A DNA stretch of 64,000 bases from Bacteroidota bacterium (GTDB lineage: Bacteria > Bacteroidota > Rhodothermia > JANXDC01): NCBI GenBank assembly GCA_025059945.1, contig JANXDC010000001.1, positions 127,677 to 191,676 of the forward strand, written 5' to 3'. Below are positions 16,799 through 24,415 of this stretch, piece by piece (within the stretch, counting starts at the first letter, position 1; every line of letters starts with the position of its first letter). Both the position numbers and the translations under genes were made by a program. The notes beneath the pieces were generated by a model, which saw nothing but the letters and a program-made list of their open reading frames with translations, searched no databases and had not been told where the DNA came from.

Positions 16799-18061
16799 AT
16801 GGGCGGACATCGGGACGAACACCTCATACGCTGCTCTTTCTGCGGTCGGCTGGGTTATGAGGTCAACACCATGGTCGCCGGCCCGGATGTATATATCTGC
16901 GACCGGTGTGTGCACGATGCGATGTCGATCGTGCGGGCCGATGCGGCCTTGATGAGCACAGTGCGTCGCCCCGCTGGGCCTCGCCGGCGCATCACCCCGG
17001 CCCTGATCAAGGCGGAGCTCGATCAGTACGTCATTGGACAAGAGCGGGCCAAGAAAACGCTGGCCGTGGCCGTCTATAACCACTACAAGCGAATAGAGGC
17101 GCAGGATAGTTTTCTGGACGACGTCGAGATCGAGAAAAGCAACATCTTGCTCATCGGACCCACGGGGACGGGCAAGACGCTGTTGGCCCGAACGCTGGCC
17201 AAGATCCTGGATGTGCCGTTTTCGATTTCGGATGCGACCACGCTCACAGAGGCCGGCTACGTGGGCGACGACGTGGAGACGATCTTGGCGCATCTGCTAC
17301 AGGCGGCCGACTATAACCTAGAGCGCGCCGAGCGGGGTATCGTCTATTTGGATGAGGTCGATAAGATCGCACGCAAATCCGACAGCCCCTCGATCACGCG
17401 CGATGTTTCGGGCGAGGGCGTGCAGCAGGCGCTGCTGAAGATCCTGGAGGGCACGATCGCGGGTGTGCCGCCCAAGGGCGGGCGCAAACATCCGGAGCAA
17501 AGCCTTATATACGTCAACACGCGGAACATCCTCTTCATCTGCGGGGGAGCTTTTGAAGGGCTCAATGAGATCATCGCCCGGCGGCTGCGGGGCTCTAGCA
17601 TGGGGTTCTTTGCCGATCGGCACGGCAGGCGGCTCAGCAAGGACGATCCGGAGATTCTGGATTACGTCGAGCCGGATGATCTGCTCAAGTTCGGGCTGAT
17701 TCCGGAGTTTATCGGTCGCTTACCCGTTATTGCTACCTTACATCCCCTCTCGGATGCCGCGCTGCGCGCTATTCTGACGGAGCCTAAGAACGCCATCATC
17801 AAGCAATACAAAAAGCTTTTCGCCCTGGAGGGCGTTGAACTCGTCTTTGATCCCGAGGCCTTAGATGCCATTGTCCTGCGCGCTCGTCAACTGGGAACGG
17901 GAGCCCGAGGCTTACGCGCTGTGGTCGAAGAGGTCATGCTCGATATCATGTACGAGCTTCCCGACCTCAAAGAGCGCGGCCTCACGTATTGTCGCATCAC
18001 GGCCGATACGGTCTTACACAAAGCCGCGCCCCTATACGAATCGCGCAAGGCTAGCGCCTAG
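16799..18061 (+). CDS. clpX: ClpX AAA+ unfoldase
   Basis: ATPase that recognises, unfolds and feeds substrates into ClpP. The N-terminal zinc-binding domain has two CxxC pairs (CSFCG and CDRCV). Walker A GPTGTGKT and Walker [14 protein letters not shown] are present, followed by sensor and pore-loop regions including [11 protein letters not shown]. The ClpP-contact loop region lies near [14 protein letters not shown], where the IGF-type tripeptide appears as MGF, and the C-terminal small domain contains [23 protein letters not shown]. At 420 residues it is normal. An AGGAGG-type site precedes the ATG. Last gene of tig-clpP-clpX. Confidence 0.97.
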   Translation: MGGHRDEHLIRCSFCGRLGYEVNTMVAGPDVYICDRCVHDAMSIVRADAALMSTVRRPAGPRRRITPALIKAELDQYVIGQERAKKTLAVAVYNHYKRIEAQDSFLDDVEIEKSNILLIGPTGTGKTLLARTLAKILDVPFSISDATTLTEAGYVGDDVETILAHLLQAADYNLERAERGIVYLDEVDKIARKSDSPSITRDVSGEGVQQALLKILEGTIAGVPPKGGRKHPEQSLIYVNTRNILFICGGAFEGLNEIIARRLRGSSMGFFADRHGRRLSKDDPEILDYVEPDDLLKFGLIPEFIGRLPVIATLHPLSDAALRAILTEPKNAIIKQYKKLFALEGVELVFDPEALDAIVLRARQLGTGARGLRAVVEEVMLDIMYELPDLKERGLTYCRITADTVLHKAAPLYESRKASA

Positions 18062-18066
18062 ACCTC

Positions 18067-18128
18067 TTATCCACATTCCCGCAGCAGCAGGCAAAGGTTC
18101 GGTCGCCACGGATCTGCGCTGTGGAAAA
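18067..18128. other. Two DnaA-box-like 9-mers downstream of clpX
   Basis: TTATCCACA at 18067-18075 is a perfect DnaA-box consensus. TGTGGAAAA at 18120-18128 is the inverse of TTTTCCACA, a common variant. They are 44 bases apart in opposite orientation. Two boxes without an AT-rich unwinding zone do not make an origin; a titration or regulatory role is possible, as is chance. Confidence 0.3.
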
Positions 18129-18192
18129 CTTTCTCCGCGCCCCCCTGGCGGGGCCTCTATGTTAGCCCAACGCCAGAGGGGAGGTGCGCACT

Positions 18193-18303
18193 ATGCGTCG
18201 TACGCCACAGCAGACGATCGAATCGTTGACGGGCCTGGTTCTGTGGGCAAGCGCAGCCCTGCTCGTGGTGCTTGGGGTGCTCGTACTCTGGGGGGGCGCA
18301 TAG
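18193..18303 (+). CDS. Small single-span membrane peptide (36 aa), unrecognised
   Basis: An ORF of 36 codons whose product is a short polar N-terminus (MRRTPQQTIESLTG) followed by one hydrophobic helix (LVLWASAALLVVLGVLVLW) and a GGA tail. A strong ribosome site GGGGAGG lies nine bases upstream of the ATG, the main evidence that it is translated. It sits alone between clpX and the uppP promoter. I do not recognise a family. The positively charged N-terminus suggests N-in topology. Function unknown; small single-span proteins often modulate membrane enzymes or transporters. Confidence 0.6.
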   Translation: MRRTPQQTIESLTGLVLWASAALLVVLGVLVLWGGA

Positions 18304-18307
18304 CCCC

Positions 18308-18339
18308 TTGCTCGCCTACACGGCCGAGCTTTAGCTTTG
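18308..18339 (+). promoter_or_regulatory. Promoter of uppP with a long leader
   Basis: TTGCTC (18308-18313), 18-base spacer, TAGCTTTG (18332-18339), an exact TAnnTTTG. Predicted start of transcription about 18343 leaves a 144-base untranslated leader before the uppP ATG, the longest of the promoters found here. Confidence 0.72.
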
Positions 18340-18486
18340 AGCCTTGTGCCGGAGACAAAAGCTCGAAGGGCCGGCAGCTCAGAGGCCAGAGGACCGTTTT
18401 AGCCCAACGCAAGATGGGCAAAGGGCCTGTCCGCCCCCTAGGACCGCTTCGGCACCGGTCAGACGGCTCGGCTTGAGGAGAGCAGC

Positions 18487-19287
18487 ATGACCATATGGGA
18501 GGGCCTCCTGCTAGGCCTTTTGCAGGGGCTGACGGAGTTTTTGCCCATCAGCAGCTCTGGGCATCTCGTCTTGGGTGAGCATCTGTTGGGTCTACGCACC
18601 GACGGGATCACTTTCGAGATCATGGTGCATTTTGGCACCACACTGAGCGTGCTCACCTACTTTGGCCGCGACCTTTGGGCCATGCTGCGCGGGGCGCTGC
18701 GCTGGCTGCTCAATGGGGATGCAAGACGGGTCCCGGGTCCGGAGGTCCAAGCCGCTCGTTGGATCGGCTACATAGCGCTTGCTACGATCCCGAGTGCGCT
18801 AGTGGGGTTGGGCTTCCGAGACGCCGTGGAAGCCGCCTTCGCAAATCCCCGCCTGGTAGCGGGCATGCTGCTGGTGACGGGCACTCTGCTCCTGCTCACC
18901 AAGCTGCGACAAACCCCGGGTACCTCCCTTTCGGCTTGGAGGGCCCTGCTTGTGGGGCTGGCGCAAGCCGCGGCCATTACACCCGGCATCTCCCGAAGCG
19001 GGGCCACGGTGGCCATGGCCTTGTACCTGGGGGTGGAGCGCGAAACGGCCGCTCGCTTCTCTTTTCTCCTGCTCCTTCCGGTCGTGCTGGGCGCTACGCT
19101 GCTGGAGGTCCCTCGCCTGGGCTCAGAATCCGCCCCATGGGGACCCGTGCTCGTGGGGACAGCCGCGGCGTACCTGTCGGGACTTTTGGCCATTTACACC
19201 CTTCTTGCAGCCATAAGAAGGGGGCGGTTGGAGATCTTCGCCGGCTATTGCTATCTAGTTGGGCTTCTCGGGTTGATCGCCCTGTAA
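18487..19287 (+). CDS. uppP: Undecaprenyl-diphosphate phosphatase (UppP/BacA)
   Basis: Integral membrane phosphatase that recycles undecaprenyl diphosphate to the monophosphate carrier used for peptidoglycan and O-antigen precursors; it confers bacitracin tolerance when abundant. The two conserved motifs are intact: LQGLTEFLPISSSGHLVLGE near the N-terminus and TPGISRSGATVAMALYLGVE near residue 165. About seven or eight hydrophobic helices; 266 residues, normal length. The start has GAGGAG six bases upstream. The genes that follow (FemAB-like transferase and flippase) also handle lipid-linked envelope polymers. Confidence 0.95.
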   Translation: MTIWEGLLLGLLQGLTEFLPISSSGHLVLGEHLLGLRTDGITFEIMVHFGTTLSVLTYFGRDLWAMLRGALRWLLNGDARRVPGPEVQAARWIGYIALATIPSALVGLGFRDAVEAAFANPRLVAGMLLVTGTLLLLTKLRQTPGTSLSAWRALLVGLAQAAAITPGISRSGATVAMALYLGVERETAARFSFLLLLPVVLGATLLEVPRLGSESAPWGPVLVGTAAAYLSGLLAIYTLLAAIRRGRLEIFAGYCYLVGLLGLIAL

Positions 19288-19317
19288 CGGGAGGCCTTTT
19301 CGCAGAGGCGATGCGGC

Positions 19318-20307
19318 ATGGCAGAGGACTCGGTACGCTGGGTCGAGGCCGAGGAGGCGTTTCTGTTGGAGGCGCTTTTGGCTCGCTCACCCCAGCGGGT
19401 GCCTTTCATCGAGGCCCCGTTTGCACAGGCAGCGCAGAGGCTTTTTCGGGTGCGTCTGCGCTGGCTGGGATACAGACGGGGGGATCGGCTGCTGGCCGCC
19501 GTGCCCATCTTTGAGGCCCGACGTCTCCTGCTGGGCCGGCTGACCCGCATTCCCCCCTTGGCTGTGTACCTGCCCTTTGTTCTGGCCCCTATGTCGGAGG
19601 CGGACTACTGGCGCGCCTGTCGGGAGCTGCTGCGGTTTCTGGAGGCCCGCTACGGGCTGTGCCACTTCATTTTGCATCCGACACAGCCGGATGTGCGCCC
19701 TTTTCAGTGGCGCGGTTGGTCCGTGGAGCCCCGCTATACGTACTGGATCACGTTGGACGAGCCGGAGCGGATGCTCAAAAGCTACTCAGAGTCCGTTCGG
19801 CGGGCTTGGCGTCGTTATGCGGACCGCTACGCCTTCTTGGCCCACGATCCGGAGGCCTGGGGGGCGATGGTCGAGCTGCATCGGGCAAGCTACCTGCGCC
19901 GTGGGCGTAGGCCCCCCTTGCCGGAGGCCGCGCACCGAAGTTTGGCACAGGATCTAGGGGCGGATGAGAGGTCAGGACCTCTGCGCGTGGCCTCGGTGCG
20001 CGACGTGCAAGGCCGGGTGCTCGCCACCATAGGCTGGCTGGGTTCGGCGGGAACAGCCTACTACTGGATGGCCGGAAGCCGCCGCGACGTTCCGCAGGCC
20101 ATGACCGTGCTCTTGGGGCATTGGTTTCGTCACTTGGCCGAGGCCGGGTGGACGCGCGTGGACTTCGTGGGGGCCAACACGCCCTCGATCGCGGAGTTTA
20201 AGCGACGCTTCGGTGGAAAACTCATCGGCTACTACCGGGTCTGGCGGTATCGGCGACCGTGGTGGGCGATCGTAGACCGGATCCGATCGCGAAAGGCTCT
20301 CGGGTAA
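19318..20307 (+). CDS. FemAB/GNAT-like acyltransferase
   Basis: A 329-residue protein of the FemAB/BioF2-like acetyltransferase group found in Bacteroidota and exopolysaccharide clusters. The first half has YLPFVLAPM and a helix FLEARYGLCHFILHPTQPD; the second GNAT-like fold includes SVRRAWRRYADRYAFLAHDP, then MVELHRASYLRRGRR and the characteristic close FVGANTPSIAEFKRRFGG, LIGYYRVWR. FemAB relatives transfer amino acids or acyl groups onto lipid-linked peptidoglycan or polysaccharide; which is used here is unknown. It lies 30 bases after uppP and overlaps the flippase gene, supporting an envelope-polymer role. No signal peptide. Confidence 0.75.
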   Translation: MAEDSVRWVEAEEAFLLEALLARSPQRVPFIEAPFAQAAQRLFRVRLRWLGYRRGDRLLAAVPIFEARRLLLGRLTRIPPLAVYLPFVLAPMSEADYWRACRELLRFLEARYGLCHFILHPTQPDVRPFQWRGWSVEPRYTYWITLDEPERMLKSYSESVRRAWRRYADRYAFLAHDPEAWGAMVELHRASYLRRGRRPPLPEAAHRSLAQDLGADERSGPLRVASVRDVQGRVLATIGWLGSAGTAYYWMAGSRRDVPQAMTVLLGHWFRHLAEAGWTRVDFVGANTPSIAEFKRRFGGKLIGYYRVWRYRRPWWAIVDRIRSRKALG

Positions 20308-21704
20308 GCCTTGCCAGCCAGGTCGGGGCCATGAGCCTGGGCCGGGCCGTTGCGCTGGGCGGGGCGCTGCTGGTGGCCGTGACGCTCTCGCGCCTCCTGG
20401 AGCCGGCCGTCTACGGGCAATACCGACAGGTTTGGCTGTTGTACGGGCTCTTGATCCCCGGCTTTACCTCGGCCCTCTGCACCGCCCTGTACGCCCATCT
20501 GGCCTCCGAGAAGGGGGCCGCCTACCTAGGGTGGGCCAAACGGCTCCTTTGGGGATGGGGCCTGGCCAGCGGAGCCCTCCTGGTGGTGGCCGCCCCCCTA
20601 TGGATGAGGCTTGGGGGTTGGGAGGGTGAACGGATCCTGTGGGCCTTCGCCCCTTACTTTGTGGGCAGCACCCTGGCCGGCGTCCTAGAGCCCGTGCTCG
20701 TAGCTGGGCTCAAGAGGCCGCGTTCCTGGGTGCGCTACAACCTCTTGTACAACCTAGCCCAGCTGGGGGCGATACTAGGGCCGATCTGGGCCGGAGGTGC
20801 GCTCCTAGAGGTAGGACTAGCCCTGAGCGCCGTTGCCGTGTTGCGGGCTCTTTACGCCCTGCGCGCGTATCGCCTGTTTCAGGTGCGCGAGCCCGTTTCG
20901 GCTGAGGCGCTCTGGGCCTTCACACGATACCTGGGGCCGCTGCTGGCCCTGGAGGCCGTGGGGGTGTTGGCGCGCCATCTGGATCAGCTTATCGTAAGCG
21001 GCGCCTTTGATGCCCGAACCTTCGCCTTCTATCACAACGGCGCTCGGGAGGTGCCGCTGTTCACGGTGCTTTTGTCTTCGCTTTCCGCCGCCCTGGTAGC
21101 GCACTTAAGCCCTTGGTCGGGGCCCGATCCGGAGCGGATGGCATATGTGCGCGCCTCAGCCAGTTGGGCTGCGCGCGCTCTGCTGCCTGCGGCCGCCTTT
21201 CTGTTCGTCTTCGCTGAGCCCACCATGGTCGTGCTCTACGGACCAGAGTACCGAGCCAGCGCCGCGGTCTTTCGGATTTACCTGCTCCTGATCCCTTTGC
21301 GCTTGTATATGCCTCAGGCGCTGGTGCTCGCCTCTGGCCGTAGCCCCTGGATTCTGCGGGTAGGTCTCCTGGAGGTGGTCGTAAACGCCGGTCTATGCGT
21401 AGTGCTGCTGCCTTTGCTAGGCTGGTGGGGGCCGGCTCTGGCGGCCTTGGTGGGAAATTTGGCGGAGAAGATCACGCTGGGCTGGTGGACTTGGCGCACC
21501 TGGAGGGTTGGCCTCCGGGAGCTGTGGCCCGCTGCGGTCGTGTGGCGATACGGAGCCCTCTCGATGCTCCTCTGGGTCGCCGTAAGCGCCTTAGGCACCG
21601 TCTGTGGGCTATCGGAGCTTCTGCTTTGGGCCCTGGGTGCGGCCGCTTTAGGGGCCTGGCTGTTGTGGACCTACAGGGGGAACCCTGCATCCGCGCGCGC
21701 GTAG
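20259..21704 (+). CDS. Wzx/MATE-like polysaccharide flippase
   Basis: A polytopic membrane protein of about 481 residues with 12 or so hydrophobic helices, resembling O-antigen/teichoic-acid exporters of the MOP superfamily. The N-terminal part has VALGGALLVAVTLSRLLEPA then VYGQYRQVWLLYG, the typical family opening; a later PTMVVLYGPEYRASAAVFRI is also characteristic. It probably flips lipid-linked oligosaccharide across the inner membrane. The frame opens with GTG at 20259, giving a 49-base overlap with the transferase gene. ATG 20331 would remove the overlap but cut into the first conserved segment; the true start is uncertain. Confidence 0.82.
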   Translation: MVGDRRPDPIAKGSRVSLASQVGAMSLGRAVALGGALLVAVTLSRLLEPAVYGQYRQVWLLYGLLIPGFTSALCTALYAHLASEKGAAYLGWAKRLLWGWGLASGALLVVAAPLWMRLGGWEGERILWAFAPYFVGSTLAGVLEPVLVAGLKRPRSWVRYNLLYNLAQLGAILGPIWAGGALLEVGLALSAVAVLRALYALRAYRLFQVREPVSAEALWAFTRYLGPLLALEAVGVLARHLDQLIVSGAFDARTFAFYHNGAREVPLFTVLLSSLSAALVAHLSPWSGPDPERMAYVRASASWAARALLPAAAFLFVFAEPTMVVLYGPEYRASAAVFRIYLLLIPLRLYMPQALVLASGRSPWILRVGLLEVVVNAGLCVVLLPLLGWWGPALAALVGNLAEKITLGWWTWRTWRVGLRELWPAAVVWRYGALSMLLWVAVSALGTVCGLSELLLWALGAAALGAWLLWTYRGNPASARA

Positions 21705-21733
21705 TGTAGCCGGAAATAACGAGGAGGACGGGT

Positions 21734-21883
21734 ATGCGCTACGTCCTGCTTTGGATCGGGTTGATCCTGCTCGGAGCCGGTTGCAGCTTGTTTGAATCTG
21801 GCACCAAGTCGGATGACACCTCCCAGCAGCCCCCGCCTGCACAGACCGAGCTGTACCGGATCACATCCGTGTCGCTGACCTGA
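21734..21883 (+). CDS. Very small predicted lipoprotein (49 aa)
   Basis: A 49-codon ORF with a strong ribosome site (GAGGAGG, seven bases before ATG). The product begins MRYVLLWIGLILLGAGCSLF, a short signal sequence ending in a lipobox-like LGAGC, so Cys17 is probably lipidated. The remaining 32 residues are polar and Pro/Gln-rich (SDDTSQQPPPAQTE) and end in YRITSVSLT. No recognised family. It follows the flippase by 29 bases and is likely the last gene of the uppP-transferase-flippase unit. Short lipoproteins of this kind can be envelope stabilisers or lysis-type peptides; nothing decides here. Confidence 0.6.
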   Translation: MRYVLLWIGLILLGAGCSLFESGTKSDDTSQQPPPAQTELYRITSVSLT

Positions 21884-22340
21884 AGTCTGGGCCGGGCTTT
21901 GAGGTAGCGGAAGGCGCCCTGCGATGGGTTGCTTGCAGTCGCGGATCGCGGCTTGCGCTGAACGGCTGCTATGCCCCGCGCGAAAGGGAGCGCGCCGTTC
22001 GTTCAGGTCCGCAAGATCGCACTCCCTAGGATTCACGGTCCGCCGAATACGCTATGCCGCACACTTTTGAACCCAAAACTCATTCCGTGCGCACAGAGCT
22101 GCGCTTGGCTCGTTTGGCCCATCAGGCCATGCGTCGACAGGTGGAGGGGGCTCGTCAACGGCTACGCGCGCTCCCAGAGCGCCCCGCACTCCGATCTTGC
22201 GCGCAGCCAGCCCAGCAGTCCGATACCTGAGTGACCTTTTGGGGTTGTGCGTTTTAAACTTGGAAGCGCGCTATCTTTCTGCGCGCAGGCCTGCTTTCGG
22301 CACGCAAGCCGACCCGAAGGGAGCCTCAGGCCAACTCGCT
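21884..22340. other. 457-base intergenic region before the cytochrome gene
   Basis: No convincing conserved gene. It holds an imperfect hairpin (GAACGGC at 21960-21966 with GCCGTTC at 21994-22000) and a possible 58-codon ORF at 22054-22230 on the plus strand, Arg-rich and helical, without a ribosome site, which I do not trust. At 22272-22279 is TATCTTTC, resembling the -7 promoter element used elsewhere, 62 bases before the cytochrome start; the nearest TTG hexamer (TTGTGC, 22245-22250) is 21 bases away, too far by the pattern of the other promoters. Confidence 0.5.
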
Positions 22341-24305
22341 ATGCGCTTTAACGAAGCGGCGCTGCTATACGGAGTTGTGCTGCCCATCGCGTGGGCTTTT
22401 GGGGTGGCCTGCCGAGCGCCGCAGGGAAGCGAGGCATCGGATCCTCCTCAGGCGGTTCGTTTGGGATCGGTCTTGATCCTCAACACGGCCCCCGGTGTTC
22501 GTTACGTGGGCTCGGCGGTCTGTCAACGGTGTCATCCAGAGCAGTACGCGGAGTTTATCCGTTCTGAAATGGGGCGCTCTGTAAGGCCTGCGCTCGCCTC
22601 GCAGAGCCAGGCCGATTGGTCCGGCCGTCATGTCGTCTACGACCCCGGACGCGAGCTTTACTACCGTCCCCTTCGCCGAGGGGACTCGCTTTTTGTGTTG
22701 GAGTTTCGCTTGCGAGGTCGGGATACGACGTATCGCCGTCTGGAGCGCATCGACTACATCGTGGGCTCGGGGCATCATACCAACTCCCATATGCGGGTGG
22801 AGAACGGCTATTGGTATCAAATCCCCATCACTTGGTACGTGCAGGCCGGCCGTTGGGACCTAGCCCCAGGTTTTCGGGGCGGCAACCGACGCTTTGATAG
22901 GCCCCTGACCTTGGAGTGCACGAGCTGCCACATGGCCCGGCCAGCCTTTGTAGAGGCCTCAGAAAACCGCTATGCGCATCCTCCCCGCCCCATTGAATGC
23001 GAGTCCTGCCACGGTCCCGGTGAGTTGCATGTGCGCGCTAAGGAGGCGGGTGAGTCGCCGGATCCCGAGAAGTGGACAATCGTGCATCCCCGCAAGCTGC
23101 CCCCGGATCGGCAGCTGGACCTATGCCGGCGCTGCCATCTGCAGGGCACGGCCGTGCTCCGGTCAGGCCGCACCTTTCTGGACTTTCGGCCCGGGATGCG
23201 GCTCGAGGATGTCATGCACGTCTATCTGTCCCGCTATCAGGATTCGACGCACCGCTTTCTCATGGCCTCACACCCCGATCGGCTGGCCATGAGCCCCTGC
23301 TTTCGGGCTTCTTGGAGCAGGTCGGACCTGGAACCCATCACCTGTCTTACGTGTCACGATCCGCACCGCTCCATTCGCAGTTTCGGCCCCGCCTACTGGG
23401 ATCGGCCCTGCCAGCGTTGCCACGAGAGCGCGCACGCTCCAGGCTGCGCCGCGCCGAAGTTCGTGCGAGCGAAGGCGGAAAACCGCTGCGTGAGCTGCCA
23501 TATGCCGCGCGCGCAGACCAAGGACATCCCCCATGTATGGATAACGGACCATTTCATCCGGGTTCCGGAGCGTACCGCGCCCTCCGGAGGCGGGCAAAGG
23601 TACGTGCGTCTGGCTCCGCTCGTGCCCCCCTATCCAGACCCCTTGGGCCGAGCGGCGGGGTATCTGGCCGATTTCGAGCAGTACGAGGGGCTGGCCCTCC
23701 AGCTGGATTCGGCTCGGATGTATCTGGAACGCTCCGGGCGTCCCGCGCAGGACCCGGAGGTGTTTCCCCTCTGGGTGCGCTACGGTTTCTGGGCCCGCGA
23801 TTACGCCCTGGTGGGGCGGCTTGCCGCTCAAACGAATCCGAACGCGATCTCGGATGCGTGGACGGCCTACCGGATCGGCGAGTCGTGGTTGGCTTTGGAT
23901 CGGCCCGAACAGGCTCTGCCGTTTCTGCAGCGCGCGGCGGTTTTAAAGGACGAGCATCCCGATTTTTTGGACAAATACGCCAACACGCTCCTGAGTACAG
24001 GCCGTGTGCAGGAGGCGCTCCCCCTTTATGATCGGATCTTGAGCCTCGCCCCCTCCCGGGCTGCGTTTTGGAACAACCGAGGTTTCGCGCGTGCCCTGAT
24101 AGGGGATTTGCACGGGGCAGAGGCGGATTGGCGAAGGGCCTTAACCTTGGACCCGGACCTCGTGCCCGCACTGGGCAATCTGGCTTCCCTGTTGTTCAAC
24201 ACAGGCCGGCACAAGGAGGCGCGCCCGCTCGTGGAACGTCTCCTGCGGCATCGGCCAGAGGATCCCGCCGTAAAAGCCCTTTGGGGTCGACTCCAGCGAA
24301 GGTGA
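22341..24305 (+). CDS. Seven-haem c-type cytochrome with C-terminal TPR repeats
   Basis: A 654-residue exported multihaem protein. The N-terminus MRFNEAALLYGVVLPIAWAF leads to GVACRAP, a signal peptide with a possible lipidated Cys. Seven CxxCH haem sites follow at about residues 60 (CQRCH), 193 (CTSCH), 219 (CESCH), 261 (CRRCH), 334 (CLTCH), 355 (CQRCH) and 382 (CVSCH). The spacing resembles cytochrome c554-type families. From about 505 to the end are three or four TPR units (ALPFLQRAAVLKDEHPDFLD, ALPLYDRILSLAP, WNNRGFARALIGDLHGAEAD). It probably moves electrons in the periplasm while the TPR part docks a partner. ATG 22341 is chosen because it begins the signal peptide; an upstream TTG-initiated frame is unlikely. 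Confidence 0.85.
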   Translation: MRFNEAALLYGVVLPIAWAFGVACRAPQGSEASDPPQAVRLGSVLILNTAPGVRYVGSAVCQRCHPEQYAEFIRSEMGRSVRPALASQSQADWSGRHVVYDPGRELYYRPLRRGDSLFVLEFRLRGRDTTYRRLERIDYIVGSGHHTNSHMRVENGYWYQIPITWYVQAGRWDLAPGFRGGNRRFDRPLTLECTSCHMARPAFVEASENRYAHPPRPIECESCHGPGELHVRAKEAGESPDPEKWTIVHPRKLPPDRQLDLCRRCHLQGTAVLRSGRTFLDFRPGMRLEDVMHVYLSRYQDSTHRFLMASHPDRLAMSPCFRASWSRSDLEPITCLTCHDPHRSIRSFGPAYWDRPCQRCHESAHAPGCAAPKFVRAKAENRCVSCHMPRAQTKDIPHVWITDHFIRVPERTAPSGGGQRYVRLAPLVPPYPDPLGRAAGYLADFEQYEGLALQLDSARMYLERSGRPAQDPEVFPLWVRYGFWARDYALVGRLAAQTNPNAISDAWTAYRIGESWLALDRPEQALPFLQRAAVLKDEHPDFLDKYANTLLSTGRVQEALPLYDRILSLAPSRAAFWNNRGFARALIGDLHGAEADWRRALTLDPDLVPALGNLASLLFNTGRHKEARPLVERLLRHRPEDPAVKALWGRLQRR

Positions 24306-24320
24306 ACCCCCACCCGGCTC

Positions 24321-24350
24321 AGCGGTGCGCAGCGGTCCGCAGCGGTCCGC
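24321..24350. repeat. Three tandem 10-base repeats (AGCGGTSCGC)
   Basis: AGCGGTGCGC, AGCGGTCCGC and AGCGGTCCGC follow each other without spacer, immediately before the promoter of the M20 peptidase gene. They could be a regulator site or simple slippage. Confidence 0.7.
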
Positions 24351-24358
24351 TTGCGCCG

Positions 24359-24389
24359 TTGACCGCGACGGCCGTTTGTCATACCTTGC
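24359..24389 (+). promoter_or_regulatory. Promoter of the M20 peptidase gene
   Basis: TTGACC (24359-24364), 17-base spacer, TACCTTGC (24382-24389), a good TAnnTTTG variant; predicted start about 24392, some 24 bases before the ATG. Confidence 0.6.
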
Positions 24390-24415
24390 TGTGCTAAACT
24401 CGAAAAGGATCTCTC

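Noticed and set aside
16250-17293. A 347-codon open frame on the minus strand opposite clpP and clpX
   Set aside because: Low-complexity His/Arg/Asp-rich translation and complete overlap with two highly conserved genes; an effect of GC-rich codon use. The same holds for long antisense frames at 9057-9740, 27455-28351, 35273-36049 and 41329-42087.
18067-18128. Replication origin
   Set aside because: Only two boxes, no AT-rich unwinding element and no dnaA/dnaN/gidA neighbours.
22054-22230. 58-codon Arg-rich ORF before the cytochrome gene
   Set aside because: No ribosome site, no family resemblance and no coupling to a neighbour; kept only as a note in the intergenic entry.
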